57,078 bases of DNA from Nocardiopsis sp. JB363 (GTDB lineage: Bacteria; Actinomycetota; Actinomycetes; Streptosporangiales; Streptosporangiaceae): assembly GCF_900143625.1 (NCBI RefSeq), contig NZ_FRFF01000032.1, positions 1 to 57,078 on the forward strand, read 5' to 3'. The notes under the pieces were generated by a model. The model did not search any database and was not told where the DNA came from. It worked only from the letters and a program-made list of their open reading frames with translations. This document shows positions 1-8,636 of this stretch, one piece after another; the stretch's first letter is position 1; every line of letters starts with the position of its first letter. The translations under genes were made by a program, and so were the position numbers.

Positions 1-114
1 GCCCCCGCTCGGATCCCCCGGGTCCCCCGGCCGCCACTCCTCCGGCGGGCGGTGGTTCACCGGATCCCGCTCCGGCCACTCCCCGGACCCGCCCTCGGGC
101 TCCCGCTCACTCAC
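1..114 (-). CDS. Partial CDS, N-terminus of an unidentified protein
   Basis: An open frame begins at a GTG (112-114) and runs off the left edge without a stop. It gives 38 residues rich in Pro, Gly, Glu and Arg (starting V-S-E-R-E-P-E-G-G-S). Nearly every codon ends in G or C, as in the confirmed genes around it. A purine-rich stretch lies a little upstream of the GTG. The composition resembles a disordered N-terminal tail, but there is too little to name a family. The real start or reading frame could differ. Confidence 0.35.
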   Translation of the reverse strand, partial: MSEREPEGGSGEWPERDPVNHRPPEEWRPGDPGDPSGG

Positions 115-244
115 TGAGAACACCCCTTCGTCCAGCGAAGGTCGGCCCACCCATCGACGGTGGGCGCCCCGAAACGCAGATTAACCGGGTATGGGCTCGG
201 AACAGGGAAGTTCGCCGGGTGTTTCCGGTAAAGGTCCGGATGTC

Positions 245-1498
245 TCACCCGCGGTCGGCTGCCCGCGCACGAATCGCGAGGACGAACACGGGCAGTGTGA
301 ACAGGGCGGCGAACAGGTTGAGCCCGCCGAAACCGGCGACCGACAGCACCACCCCGGACAACGCTCCGGCGCCCGCCCCACCCAGGTTCATCACCAGGTC
401 GCTGAAGCCCTGCGCCCGAGGGCGCACCTCCGCCGAGAGCGACTCGGCCAACAACGCGCTGCCCGCCACCAGCGAACCCGACCACCCCAGCCCCAGCAGG
501 ACCAGGCCGATGGTCACCCGGGTCTCGTCGTGCCCCGCCGTACCCGAGACCGCGGCGGCCACCAACAGCACCACCTGACCGGCCAGCACCACCGGGACCC
601 GACCGAACCGGTCGGAGAGCCAGCCCACCACCGGGGAGAGCGCGTACATACCGGCGATGTGCAGGGAGATCGTGAGACCGACGACGGTGAGCGCCGCCCC
701 GTGGTGGGTCATGTGCACCGGGGTCATCGTCATGACGGCGACCATCACGGTGTGGCCGGCCACGATCCCCACCACCGCCAACAGCGCGGAGGGACTGCGG
801 CCGATGGCCCGCAACCCGTCGGCCATGGTGACGGCCGGGGCCTTCACCCCGTTCGCGGTACGGTCCGCGGTGGCCATGCGCAGCGGGTCGGGGCGCAACA
901 GCACCGCGATGAGCGCGGCACCGCCCAGGAACCCGGCCGTGGTGAGCAGGACCGGCCCCAGGAGTTCGGTCAGTCCCAGCACCCCGGCCAGGCCTCCGGT
1001 CGGACCGATGAGGTTGGGCCCCACCACCGCGCCCACGGTGGTCGCCCACACCACGATCGACAGGTCGCGACCGCGCGTACGTTCGGTAGCCAGGTCCGCG
1101 GCGGCGTGCCGGGCCTGGAGGTTGGTGGCCGTCCCCGCACCGACCAGCACCATGCCCGCCAGGAACAGGGGGAACAGCTCCCACGCCGTGGCACCGATGA
1201 CCACCACCCCGCCCAGGGCCCCCAACGACCAGCCCAGGGCCAACCCGGGACGACGACCCCGCCGGGCCGCGGTGGCCGCCAACGGCAGCGCGAACACGGC
1301 GGCGCCCAGGGTGATCATGGTGGTCGCCATCCCCGACCAGGTGTCCGACCCGCTCAGGTCCAACGCGATGAGCGCGCCCACCGCGAGCATGGCGCCCATG
1401 CCGATCCCACCGACGACCTGAGCCGCCATGAGGACCAGAACCGTACGCCGCTGGACCCGGGCCCGTTCGACCGGCCCCTGAGTGGTTTCCGTGGACAC
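245..1498 (-). CDS. MFS transporter (drug-efflux type)
   Basis: A 417-residue integral membrane protein of the major facilitator superfamily. About twelve hydrophobic segments run from about residue 20 to the C-terminus. An MFS loop motif is visible in the second half (WLSDRFGRVPVVLAG), with a degenerate copy in the first half (AARRGRRPG). Members export small molecules by proton antiport; no substrate can be read from the sequence. The GTG start at 1496-1498 is favoured because GGGGAG lies about 8 nt upstream. It reads in the same direction as the small gene and panD to its right but with gaps, so an operon is uncertain. Confidence 0.88.
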   Translation of the reverse strand: MSTETTQGPVERARVQRRTVLVLMAAQVVGGIGMGAMLAVGALIALDLSGSDTWSGMATTMITLGAAVFALPLAATAARRGRRPGLALGWSLGALGGVVVIGATAWELFPLFLAGMVLVGAGTATNLQARHAAADLATERTRGRDLSIVVWATTVGAVVGPNLIGPTGGLAGVLGLTELLGPVLLTTAGFLGGAALIAVLLRPDPLRMATADRTANGVKAPAVTMADGLRAIGRSPSALLAVVGIVAGHTVMVAVMTMTPVHMTHHGAALTVVGLTISLHIAGMYALSPVVGWLSDRFGRVPVVLAGQVVLLVAAAVSGTAGHDETRVTIGLVLLGLGWSGSLVAGSALLAESLSAEVRPRAQGFSDLVMNLGGAGAGALSGVVLSVAGFGGLNLFAALFTLPVFVLAIRARAADRG

Positions 1499-1544
1499 GC
1501 GGCCAACTCCCCGATTCGTCCCGACAATGGGCGAATCGTAACCC

Positions 1545-1796
1545 TTATCGAACCGAGTGGGTGCGGCCGTAGCGCCAGCGCAGGAAGTCGTGCTCGCGTT
1601 CGACGAAGCGCATCTCCGCGTACAGGTGGTCGGGCTCCTCGGTGTCGATCACCACACCGCCCTCGGGGATGACCGGCCAACACGCGAAGGCCCAGAAGCG
1701 GCGGGTGTAGACGCCCCACACGACGACCCACGCACCCTGCTTCTGCCACTCGATGTGTTCGGCGACCCGGCGCCGATCCTCGTCCCGCTCATCCAT
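1545..1796 (-). CDS. Small hypothetical protein, 83 aa
   Basis: I do not recognise a family. The protein starts with a very charged segment (MDERDEDRRRVAEHIEWQKQ), has an aromatic core with repeated Trp and Val (WVVVWGVYTRRFWAFACW), and ends with an acidic/basic tail. There is no signal peptide or clear membrane helix; the pattern suits a small soluble alpha/beta protein. Codons are strongly GC-ended. It lies between the MFS gene and panD on the same strand. Confidence 0.6.
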   Translation of the reverse strand: MDERDEDRRRVAEHIEWQKQGAWVVVWGVYTRRFWAFACWPVIPEGGVVIDTEEPDHLYAEMRFVEREHDFLRWRYGRTHSVR

Positions 1797-1870
1797 GCCG
1801 CCCCAGGGCCTACCCGAGACCGGGACACACCGATCCGGCCGGAATCGGCCATGACACGGGGTTTGTGCAC

Positions 1871-1902
1871 AAAAAGAACGCCCGTGTCGAGCACGGGCGT
1901 TC
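1871..1902 (-). terminator. Intrinsic terminator of panD
   Basis: A perfect 11-bp stem (1876-1886 with 1892-1902, loop TCGAG) is followed on the minus strand by TTTTT (1871-1875). It starts six bases past the panD stop, a textbook rho-independent terminator. Confidence 0.88.
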
Positions 1903-1907
1903 GATGA

Positions 1908-2312
1908 TCAGCGGCCGGCGACCTGGTCACTGCCGGGAACGGGCTCGGCCGGGTCGTTGCCCAGCGCGACGATCCCGTTGTCGCCGTCCACGTGCACGAT
2001 GTGCTGGACGTGGTCGGCGCGCTCCCTCTCGTCGACCTGGGCGTAGCCGATGATGATGACGAGATCGCCCGGGCTCACCAGGCGCGCGGCCGCGCCGTTG
2101 ATCCCGATGACGCCGCTGCCGCGCTCACCCACCAGGGCGTAGGTGACCAGACGGTTGCCGTTGTCGATGTCGACGATGTGCACCTGCTCGCCGTCGACGA
2201 TGTCGGCGGCGTCCATCAGGTCGGCGTCGATGGTGATCGAACCCACGTAGTGCAGGTCGGCCTGGGTGACCGTGGCTCGGTGGATCTTGCCGTTCATGAG
2301 GGTGCGCAGCAC
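1908..2312 (-). CDS. panD: Aspartate 1-decarboxylase
   Basis: Converts L-aspartate to beta-alanine for pantothenate and coenzyme A synthesis. The 134-residue proenzyme has the family start ([15 protein letters not shown]) and the self-cleavage site Gly24-Ser25 (YVGSIT), where Ser25 becomes the pyruvoyl cofactor. The later conserved segments [10 protein letters not shown] and [21 protein letters not shown] are present. Length matches the family, with a short acidic tail. The start is GTG (2310-2312) with GAGG upstream. A strong terminator follows directly, so this is the last gene of its transcript. Confidence 0.95.
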   Translation of the reverse strand: MLRTLMNGKIHRATVTQADLHYVGSITIDADLMDAADIVDGEQVHIVDIDNGNRLVTYALVGERGSGVIGINGAAARLVSPGDLVIIIGYAQVDERERADHVQHIVHVDGDNGIVALGNDPAEPVPGSDQVAGR

Positions 2313-2565
2313 AGCTCAAGCCTCGTTTCAGGGTGTCTTGCGAGAACTACAGGCCCCTCTCGGGGTCCCGTGCGTCTCCCATGATGACGCCCCCGTGTAC
2401 CGCTTCGTCCACCGGGGCACCACTACGTTCACCAACGCCGCGTCCCGGACCGATGTTCCGGCTCCCCCGATCCCCGCACCAGGTGGGCGACTGTGGACGA
2501 GCCGTGACCAGGCCCCCTCGGGAGCCCGGTCACGAAGGTCATCGCGAGCCGCGAAATCCCGACGC

Positions 2566-5415
2566 TCAGTTGAGCGAGGAGTAGGCCACCACTCCACGCC
2601 GTACCAGGTCGGTGGCCTTGCGGGCGTTGGAGCGCAGCGTGGGATCGGCCGAAGCGGCGGAGATCTGCCCGAGCATGTCCACCAGCATCTTGGCGGTCCG
2701 CACGAAGTCGCCCGCCGTCATGTCGGACCCGCGCAGGATCGCGTCGAGCCGGTCGCCACGGGCCCACCGGTGGGCGGTCCACACGAAACCCAGGTCGGGT
2801 CGGCGCAGGAACGACACCCGGTGCCGGGACTCCACCTCGTTGAGCTCGCCCCACAGCCGCTGCATCTCCTCCAGGGCCTCCTCCACCGGCCCCTCGGGCA
2901 GGCGCGGGAAGGGGTCGTCACCGCGGCGCGCCTCGTAGACCAGGGCGGCGGCGCAGGCCGCCAGGTCCACCGGGTTCAGCTCATCCCACACCCCGCGGCG
3001 CAGGCACTCGGCCACCAGCAGGTCCAGGTCGGAGTAGATCTTGGCCAACCGGCCGCCTTCGTCGGAGATCTCGTCACCGGACAGGTACTCCAGATCCTCC
3101 AACACCCCGCACACCCGGTCGAAGGTGCGGGAGATGACGTGCGAACGCCCCTCCACGCGTCGACGCAGCACGTCGGTGTCCTTCTGGGTGCGCATGTACC
3201 GTTCGGCCCACCGGGCGTGGTCCTCACGCTCCGCGCATCCGTGGCAGGGGTGCTCGCGCAGCTGCGCACGGATCCGCTTGACCTCGGCGTCCTCCCGATC
3301 ACCCTTGTTTCCGCCACGCTCGTAGGTGGGCGCGGTGCCCTGATCCCGGAGCTTGCTGCGCAGCGTGGCCGCCAGGTCCTGGCGCGAACGCGGGGACCGC
3401 GCCGAGAACGACTTGGGGATGCGCATGCGCCCGGAGGCCTTGACCGGGATCGGGAAGTCACTGGAGTTGATCCGCTTGACCTGTTTGTCCACGGTCAACA
3501 CCAGGGGTGCCGGCAGATCGTGCCGCAGCCCGGGGTCCAACACCACGGCGTGTCCGGAGTAGCGCCCCGAGGGGATGCGGATGATGTCACCGGGCCGGAG
3601 CAGTTCCAGGCTCTCCAGGGCCTCGTCGTGGCGGCGCGAGGACCTGTTCTTGGCCAGCATGGACTCGCGATCGCTCAGCGCCCGACGCAGGGAGGCGTAC
3701 TCCATGAAGTCGCCCAGGTGGCACTCGGCGGCCTTGGCGTACCCCTCCAGGGCCTCCTCGTGCTTGCGCAGCTTCTTGACCAGACCCACGACGGCACGGT
3801 CGGCCTGGAACTGGGCGAAGGAGGCCTCCAGCATGTTGCGGCTGCGTTGGCGGCCCACCTGACCGACCAGGTTGACCGCCATGTTGTAGGACGGTTGGAA
3901 GCTGGAGTTGAGCGGGTAGGTGCGCGTGCCCGCCAGCCCGGCGACGGTCTCAGGGTCGGTGCCGGCCTGCCAGACGACGACGGCGTGCCCCTCCACGTCG
4001 ATGCCACGACGTCCGGCCCGCCCGGTGAGCTGCGTGTACTCACCGGGGGTGAGCATCGCGTGGGTCTCACCGTTCCACTTGTCGAGTTTTTCGATGACCA
4101 CGCTGCGCGCGGGCATGTTGATCCCCAGGGCCAGGGTCTCGGTGGCGAACACCGCGCGGATCAGGCCTTGGGAGAACAGATGCTCGACGACCTCCTTGAA
4201 GGCGGGCAGCATGCCCGCGTGGTGGGCGGCCACGCCCGATTCCAGGGCGCGCAGCCAGCCGTCGAAGCCGAGCACGGTCAGGTCGGCGCGCGGGATGTCG
4301 GCGCAGCGCGACTCGGCGTACTCACGGATGTGGTCGGCCTCCTCGGGCGTGGTCAGGACCAACCCCGAGGCCACGCACTGGCGGACGGCGTCGTCGCACC
4401 CGGCTCGGCTGAAGACGAAGTCGATGGCCGGCAGCAGCCCCTCGGCGTCCAGCTCCTCGATGATCATGGGCCGGCTGGGCGGAGCGAACCTGGTGCGCGG
4501 GCGAATCGTGTTGCCGCGGGCCCGCGACTGCGGGTGACGGCGCCGGTCGGCCAGCTGGGTGGTGCGCGCGTCGTCCTCGGCGGCCCGGGTCAGGAACGGG
4601 TTGATGTGCAGCGTCTGCCCGCCCACCTTGATCTCGCGGGGCCGCTGGTGCTGGGAGCGGCGTCGTTCGCGCTTGCGCTTGGAACGTCCGCCCCCGCCCT
4701 GATCGTCCTCACCGGACTCGGTGGACTCGACCTCGGTGTCGACGAAGAGGTCGTGCAAGCGCTTGCCGACCATCACGTGCTGCCACAGCGGCACGGGACG
4801 CTTCTCGTCGACGATGACGGTGGTGTCACCGCGTACCTGCTGGAGCCACTCGCCGAACTCCTCGGCGTTGCTGACCGTGGCGGACAGGGCGACCATGCGC
4901 ACCGACTCGGGCAGGTGGATGATCACCTCCTCCCAGACCGCGCCGCGGAAGCGGTCGGCGAGGTAGTGCACCTCGTCCATGACCACGTAGGCCAACCCGC
5001 CCAGGGTGGACGAGGACTCGTACAGCATGTTGCGCAGCACCTCGGTGGTCATCACGACCACCGGCGCCTCGCCGTTGACGCTGTTGTCCCCGGTCAGCAA
5101 CCCCACCTGTTCGGCGCCGTAGCGCTTGACCAGGTCGTTGTACTTCTGGTTGGACAGTGCCTTGATGGGGGTGGTGTAGAAGCACTTGGTGCCCTCGGCC
5201 AGGGCACGGTGCACGGCGAACTCCCCGACCACGGTCTTGCCCGAACCGGTGGGAGCGGCGACCAGCACCCCATGGCCGTTCTCCAACGCCTTGCAAGCGT
5301 TGATCTGGAAGGGGTCGAACTCGAAGCCGTAGAGAGCCTGGAAGGCCTCGATGGTGGCGCTCGACGCGCCCTGCCGCCGACGGAAGGCGGCGTACCGCTC
5401 AGCGTGACTACTCAT
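2566..5415 (-). CDS. helY: HelY-type Ski2/Mtr4 family DExH RNA helicase
   Basis: An ATP-dependent superfamily 2 helicase of 949 residues. Visible motifs are Walker A (APTGSGKT, about 54-61), TTPIKALSNQK (Ia), the DEVH box (147-150), LSAT (III), and the QLTGRAGRRGID segment (VI). A long C-terminal Ski2/rRNA-processing-arch-like region follows. The first half carries a basic, low-complexity insert (GGGGRSKRKRERRRSQHQ). Relatives such as mycobacterial HelY lie next to tatC and the paf genes, as here. The start lies 12 nt after the dagK stop. A TAGGCT -10-like hexamer overlaps the dagK stop codon, so it may also have its own promoter. Confidence 0.93.
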   Translation of the reverse strand: MSSHAERYAAFRRRQGASSATIEAFQALYGFEFDPFQINACKALENGHGVLVAAPTGSGKTVVGEFAVHRALAEGTKCFYTTPIKALSNQKYNDLVKRYGAEQVGLLTGDNSVNGEAPVVVMTTEVLRNMLYESSSTLGGLAYVVMDEVHYLADRFRGAVWEEVIIHLPESVRMVALSATVSNAEEFGEWLQQVRGDTTVIVDEKRPVPLWQHVMVGKRLHDLFVDTEVESTESGEDDQGGGGRSKRKRERRRSQHQRPREIKVGGQTLHINPFLTRAAEDDARTTQLADRRRHPQSRARGNTIRPRTRFAPPSRPMIIEELDAEGLLPAIDFVFSRAGCDDAVRQCVASGLVLTTPEEADHIREYAESRCADIPRADLTVLGFDGWLRALESGVAAHHAGMLPAFKEVVEHLFSQGLIRAVFATETLALGINMPARSVVIEKLDKWNGETHAMLTPGEYTQLTGRAGRRGIDVEGHAVVVWQAGTDPETVAGLAGTRTYPLNSSFQPSYNMAVNLVGQVGRQRSRNMLEASFAQFQADRAVVGLVKKLRKHEEALEGYAKAAECHLGDFMEYASLRRALSDRESMLAKNRSSRRHDEALESLELLRPGDIIRIPSGRYSGHAVVLDPGLRHDLPAPLVLTVDKQVKRINSSDFPIPVKASGRMRIPKSFSARSPRSRQDLAATLRSKLRDQGTAPTYERGGNKGDREDAEVKRIRAQLREHPCHGCAEREDHARWAERYMRTQKDTDVLRRRVEGRSHVISRTFDRVCGVLEDLEYLSGDEISDEGGRLAKIYSDLDLLVAECLRRGVWDELNPVDLAACAAALVYEARRGDDPFPRLPEGPVEEALEEMQRLWGELNEVESRHRVSFLRRPDLGFVWTAHRWARGDRLDAILRGSDMTAGDFVRTAKMLVDMLGQISAASADPTLRSNARKATDLVRRGVVAYSSLN

Positions 5416-5427
5416 AGGCCTCTCAGC

Positions 5428-6324
5428 CTATGAGGTCGGATCCAACATCTCGACCGCTTTGGGCACCACTTCGCACTTCAGTGTCGGCGGCCCCATGCGT
5501 TCACCGTCGGCGAAGCCCACCCCGGCGTCACCACGGATGGTGACGCTCGCGCCGCGTTCGTGGCGCACCTCGTCCAACCCCATGTGGCTGCCGTTGAACA
5601 CCCGGGGGAACTGCCGAACGAAGCGACCCATCGACGCTTCGCGCATGAAGACCACGTCGAGCAGTCCGTCATCGGACTCGGCCCCGGCGCACACCTTCAG
5701 ACCACCGCCGTAGGAGTCGGTGTTGCCGACCGCGACGAGCATCCCGGGTTCGGCGATGGTGCGGCCGTCGATGTCGATCTCGAAGTCGATGGGCCGGAAG
5801 GTGCGCAGTTCGGCGATGACGCCGATCAGGTAGCCGGCGCGGCCCACCCCGAACCGGAAGTTGTTCACCCGTTCGTTGACCCGGGCGTCGAACCCGCAGG
5901 CCAGGACGCTCATGTAGTAGCGCCGCGTGCCGTCGGGCAGGGTCAGTCGGACCACGTCGCTGGGGCGGGTGCGCCCGGCCAGGATGGCCTGGGCCATGCC
6001 GCGTGCGGTGGCGCGGCCGGTACCGAAGGCGCGCGCGATGTCGTTGCCGGTGCCCGCCGGGACCACCGCCAGTGGTACTCCGCTGCCCACCACCCCTTGC
6101 AGGGCCTGGTGGACCAGGCCGTCACCGCCCACGGCCACCAGGGCGTCGGGGTGGTCGGAGACGGCCAGTCGGGCCAGACGCCTGCTGTCGGCGGCCGAGC
6201 GACCCGTGTAGACGTGGACGCGGGCGCCGGCGGCGCGCAGGGCCTCCTTGAGCCGGACCGCGAGGATGGCGGCGCGGCGTCGACCGGAGGCCGGATTGAC
6301 CAGAAGTGCGATGTGAGGGGGCAT
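5428..6324 (-). CDS. Diacylglycerol kinase / YegS-like lipid kinase
   Basis: A 298-residue lipid kinase of the DAGK catalytic family. It should phosphorylate diacylglycerol or a related lipid to phosphatidate, using ATP at the inner face of the membrane. Visible features are the N-terminal LLVNPASGRRR, the nucleotide-binding VGGDG (65-69) and GTGNDIAR (91-98). The C-terminal beta-rich part includes DGLLDVVFMREAS and ends near EMLDPTS. No signal peptide or membrane span is seen. The ATG has AAGGA six bases upstream. It lies directly upstream of helY and is probably co-transcribed with it. Confidence 0.92.
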   Translation of the reverse strand: MPPHIALLVNPASGRRRAAILAVRLKEALRAAGARVHVYTGRSAADSRRLARLAVSDHPDALVAVGGDGLVHQALQGVVGSGVPLAVVPAGTGNDIARAFGTGRATARGMAQAILAGRTRPSDVVRLTLPDGTRRYYMSVLACGFDARVNERVNNFRFGVGRAGYLIGVIAELRTFRPIDFEIDIDGRTIAEPGMLVAVGNTDSYGGGLKVCAGAESDDGLLDVVFMREASMGRFVRQFPRVFNGSHMGLDEVRHERGASVTIRGDAGVGFADGERMGPPTLKCEVVPKAVEMLDPTS

Positions 6325-6417
6325 TGCCGGTCCTTAGCTACCCAGAGTCGGGGTTCGGGGGCGTGCGGGGCCGGTGAGGTTCCCGCACACCCTCGCGCCA
6401 GGGGATGGCGGGCCGGT

Positions 6418-6843
6418 TCAGGCGTCCTCGGTCGTGGACCCCTCGGCGGCTTCCTCACGCTGGCGGCGATGGTACTCCTCCAGTGCTCCGGGGGTGAGCA
6501 GCGGGGAGGGCACCCAGGCGGCCTCGACCTCGCCGTGTCCGCGTTGGATCTCGATCTCCTCCTCGGAGAGGTACTCCTCGGGGATGTCGAACTCGCCATC
6601 GCGCGCCCCCAGCACGAAGGCCTCCCACTCGGCGGGGGTGAAGAACAGGGTGCCCTTCTCCGGCGACTTCCCGTCACGGACGGCGCGGAACCCGTCGTCG
6701 AACTCGGCGACCTCCACGATCGCCTCGGACTCCGGATCGGACAGGGAGGAGCGCAACCACACCGCGTCGGTGGTGTCGTGCCACTTCTCGTTCCCCATGG
6801 CCTCGGGTGGGAGTTCCCGCTTGGCCTCGGTCTGTTCGCTCAT
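6418..6843 (-). CDS. DUF397-domain protein with acidic C-terminal extension
   Basis: 141 residues. The central part reads WLRSSLSDPE..AIVEVAEFDDGFRAVRDGKSPEKGTLFFTPAEWEAFVLGARDGEFD, which fits the DUF397 pattern (substrate or DNA-partner module usually found beside XRE regulators). Here it lacks an adjacent XRE gene and carries about 50 extra acidic residues (EEYLSEEEIEIQRGHGE...) after the domain. The ATG has a good GGGAAGG site upstream. It sits between tatC and dagK, reading in the same direction; function is unknown. Confidence 0.82.
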   Translation of the reverse strand: MSEQTEAKRELPPEAMGNEKWHDTTDAVWLRSSLSDPESEAIVEVAEFDDGFRAVRDGKSPEKGTLFFTPAEWEAFVLGARDGEFDIPEEYLSEEEIEIQRGHGEVEAAWVPSPLLTPGALEEYHRRQREEAAEGSTTEDA

Positions 6844-6960
6844 CAGTGCCTTCCCGGCTTCCCGCGTCCGACTCGGTGTGCAGGGGCGGCCACAAAGTCG
6901 CCCCCGCCCCGAACCCTAGCGCGTGGGAGGGCGGTCTCACACCCGCTTCTCGACGACCGT

Positions 6961-7839
6961 TCAGTCGCCCTTGCCCGAACCCCGGCCCGACTCGAAGTCC
7001 TCTAGTTCGTCCAGGTCGGAGGGCCGGTCGTCGATTTCGGAGATCTCGTCGTCGTCCAGGTCGGCGGCGGGGTCCCGGCGCTTGCGGCGACGGTCGTTGA
7101 GGAAGCAGAACAGCTCGGCGATCTCGAACAGCACCACCAGCGGGACGGCCAGCGCCAGCATGGAGATGGGCTCGGCCGGGGTGACGACGGCGGCGATCAG
7201 GAACGCGCCGAAGATGATGACGCGCCGCCACTTGGCGATGGCCTCGTGGGAGAGGATCCCCGCGATGTTGAGCAGCACCACCAGCAGCGGCATGACGAAG
7301 CCGATGCCGAACATGCCCATCATGATGAGCATGTAGTTGAGGTACTCGCCGATGGTCAGGTAGGGATCGGCGTCCTGGGGCAGGAACGCGAAGAGCATCT
7401 GTAGGGCCAGCGCGGTGATCGTGTAGGCCAGGGCGGCGCCGGCGACGAACAGCAGACCGGCCAGCGGGGCGAAGATGTAGGCGTACTTCTTCTCGGCGCC
7501 GTGCAGGGCCGGGGCCACGAACGCCCACAGCTGGTAGAGCCACAACGGGGCGGTGGCCAGCGCGCCGACGAACAGCCAGATCTTGAAGGCCACGAAGAAG
7601 GCGTCGAAGGGGCCGGTGACGATGAGGGAACAGCCGCCGCCCTCGACCACCTGTGAGGCGGGCAGGGAACAGTAGGGATCGGTGAGGAAGTCCCAGATCC
7701 GGTCGTAGAAAACGAAACCGAGTACGGCGCCCAGACAAAGGATGAGCAGTACCTTGGCCAACCGGTTGCGCAGCTCGCGCAGGTGGTCCATGAGCGGCAT
7801 CCGGGCTTCCGGGTTGGCCGCTCCGCTTCGGGACCTCAT
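6961..7839 (-). CDS. tatC: Twin-arginine translocase subunit TatC
   Basis: Core membrane receptor of the Tat pathway, which recognises twin-arginine signal peptides and exports folded proteins. The 292-residue protein has the family N-terminal signature MPLMDHLRELRNRL, six hydrophobic spans, the periplasmic-loop/second-span segment FDAFFVAFKIWLFVGALATAPLWLYQLWAFVAPALHGAEKK, and the late TPAEPISMLALAVPL. A charged, disordered tail follows (DDDEISEIDDRPSDLDE). It lies just downstream of tatA, with about 140 bases between them. The tatA-tatC pair next to paf genes and helY matches the order known in other actinobacteria. Confidence 0.96.
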   Translation of the reverse strand: MRSRSGAANPEARMPLMDHLRELRNRLAKVLLILCLGAVLGFVFYDRIWDFLTDPYCSLPASQVVEGGGCSLIVTGPFDAFFVAFKIWLFVGALATAPLWLYQLWAFVAPALHGAEKKYAYIFAPLAGLLFVAGAALAYTITALALQMLFAFLPQDADPYLTIGEYLNYMLIMMGMFGIGFVMPLLVVLLNIAGILSHEAIAKWRRVIIFGAFLIAAVVTPAEPISMLALAVPLVVLFEIAELFCFLNDRRRKRRDPAADLDDDEISEIDDRPSDLDELEDFESGRGSGKGD

Positions 7840-7982
7840 CGTGGGGTCACTCTCTTCTCATCCGGGTCCGCGCACCGCGGACTCCCCTGACACAGACGCC
7901 GGGCGCGGTGCCTCTGGGGCACCGCGCCGACCGGTTCGGACCGTGGCCGCGCGCGACCCCGAACAGGTAGGAAACCGGACCG

Positions 7983-8324
7983 CTACTGGTTGTAGGTCTG
8001 GTTGCTGCGTTCACCGGACTCGTTGACGATGCGCTGGCCGGGGGGAAGCTGCGGGTAACCCTGCTGCTGGCTCTGCTGGCTCTGCTGCGGCGCGGCCTCG
8101 GGCCGGGGAGCCTGGCCCTGTTGGGCCTGTTGGTCACGCTGACCGTTGTTCTCCTCCTGCTGGCCCTCGTTGTTCTCCTCATCGACCAGGCCCTTGCTCT
8201 CGGCCTTGAGGATGCGAGCACTACGCCCCAGGGATCGTGCCAGGTCCGGAAGCTTCTTGGCTCCGAACAGCACGATGGCCAGGATCACCAGGATGGCGAT
8301 GGTAGGTCCGTTGAACGGTCCCAT
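7983..8324 (-). CDS. tatA: Sec-independent translocase protein TatA
   Basis: Pore-forming or membrane-destabilising Tat component. The 113 residues contain an N-terminal span (TIAILVILAIVLFGAKKLP), the FGAKKLPDLARSLGRS hinge and amphipathic helix that define TatA, and then a very Gln/Asn-rich disordered tail (QQAQQGQ, QQSQQSQQQ). The length and the absence of TatB-specific features support TatA. AGAGAGG precedes the ATG. It is the first gene of the tatA-tatC pair and lies directly downstream of the small membrane gene and pafBC. Confidence 0.95.
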   Translation of the reverse strand: MGPFNGPTIAILVILAIVLFGAKKLPDLARSLGRSARILKAESKGLVDEENNEGQQEENNGQRDQQAQQGQAPRPEAAPQQSQQSQQQGYPQLPPGQRIVNESGERSNQTYNQ

Positions 8325-8390
8325 GGTTCTACCTCTCTGTGGGGCGCGACCAAGCGCCTTCGATGGTACGCGCGTCCGTGTCGTCGGTCA

Positions 8391-8576
8391 TCATCGCCGT
8401 GACCCCTCATGCCGGACACGCTCACGCAGGTCAGCGCTGCTCGCCTGGTACCCGCCCGCCGCCCGTGTCACCTTTTCGGACAGCACGACGGCCTCGCGCC
8501 GGACCTTCACCAAGAGGAATCCGACCACGAGTACACCGACCAGAACCAGGCCGAAAAGGACAGCGAGGGCGATCAC
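8391..8576 (-). CDS. Small single-span membrane protein, 61 aa
   Basis: One N-terminal hydrophobic helix (IALAVLFGLVLVGVLVVGFLLVKVRRE) is followed by a short charged cytoplasmic tail. No family is recognised. The start is GTG (8574-8576). It lies between pafBC and tatA on the same strand and is probably part of that transcription unit. A small membrane accessory role is possible, but nothing in the sequence shows it. Confidence 0.65.
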   Translation of the reverse strand: MIALAVLFGLVLVGVLVVGFLLVKVRREAVVLSEKVTRAAGGYQASSADLRERVRHEGSRR

Positions 8577-8636
8577 GAACTCAGCATATCCTTTTCCGGA
8601 AGACCTACACCTCGACCCCCGATGAACAGGTGGGCG

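Noticed and set aside
2266..5433. Very long plus-strand open frame opposite helY
   Set aside because: The translation is a mirror of the helicase codons (runs of His, Gln, Gly, Val) with no domain; high GC removes stop codons on the other strand.
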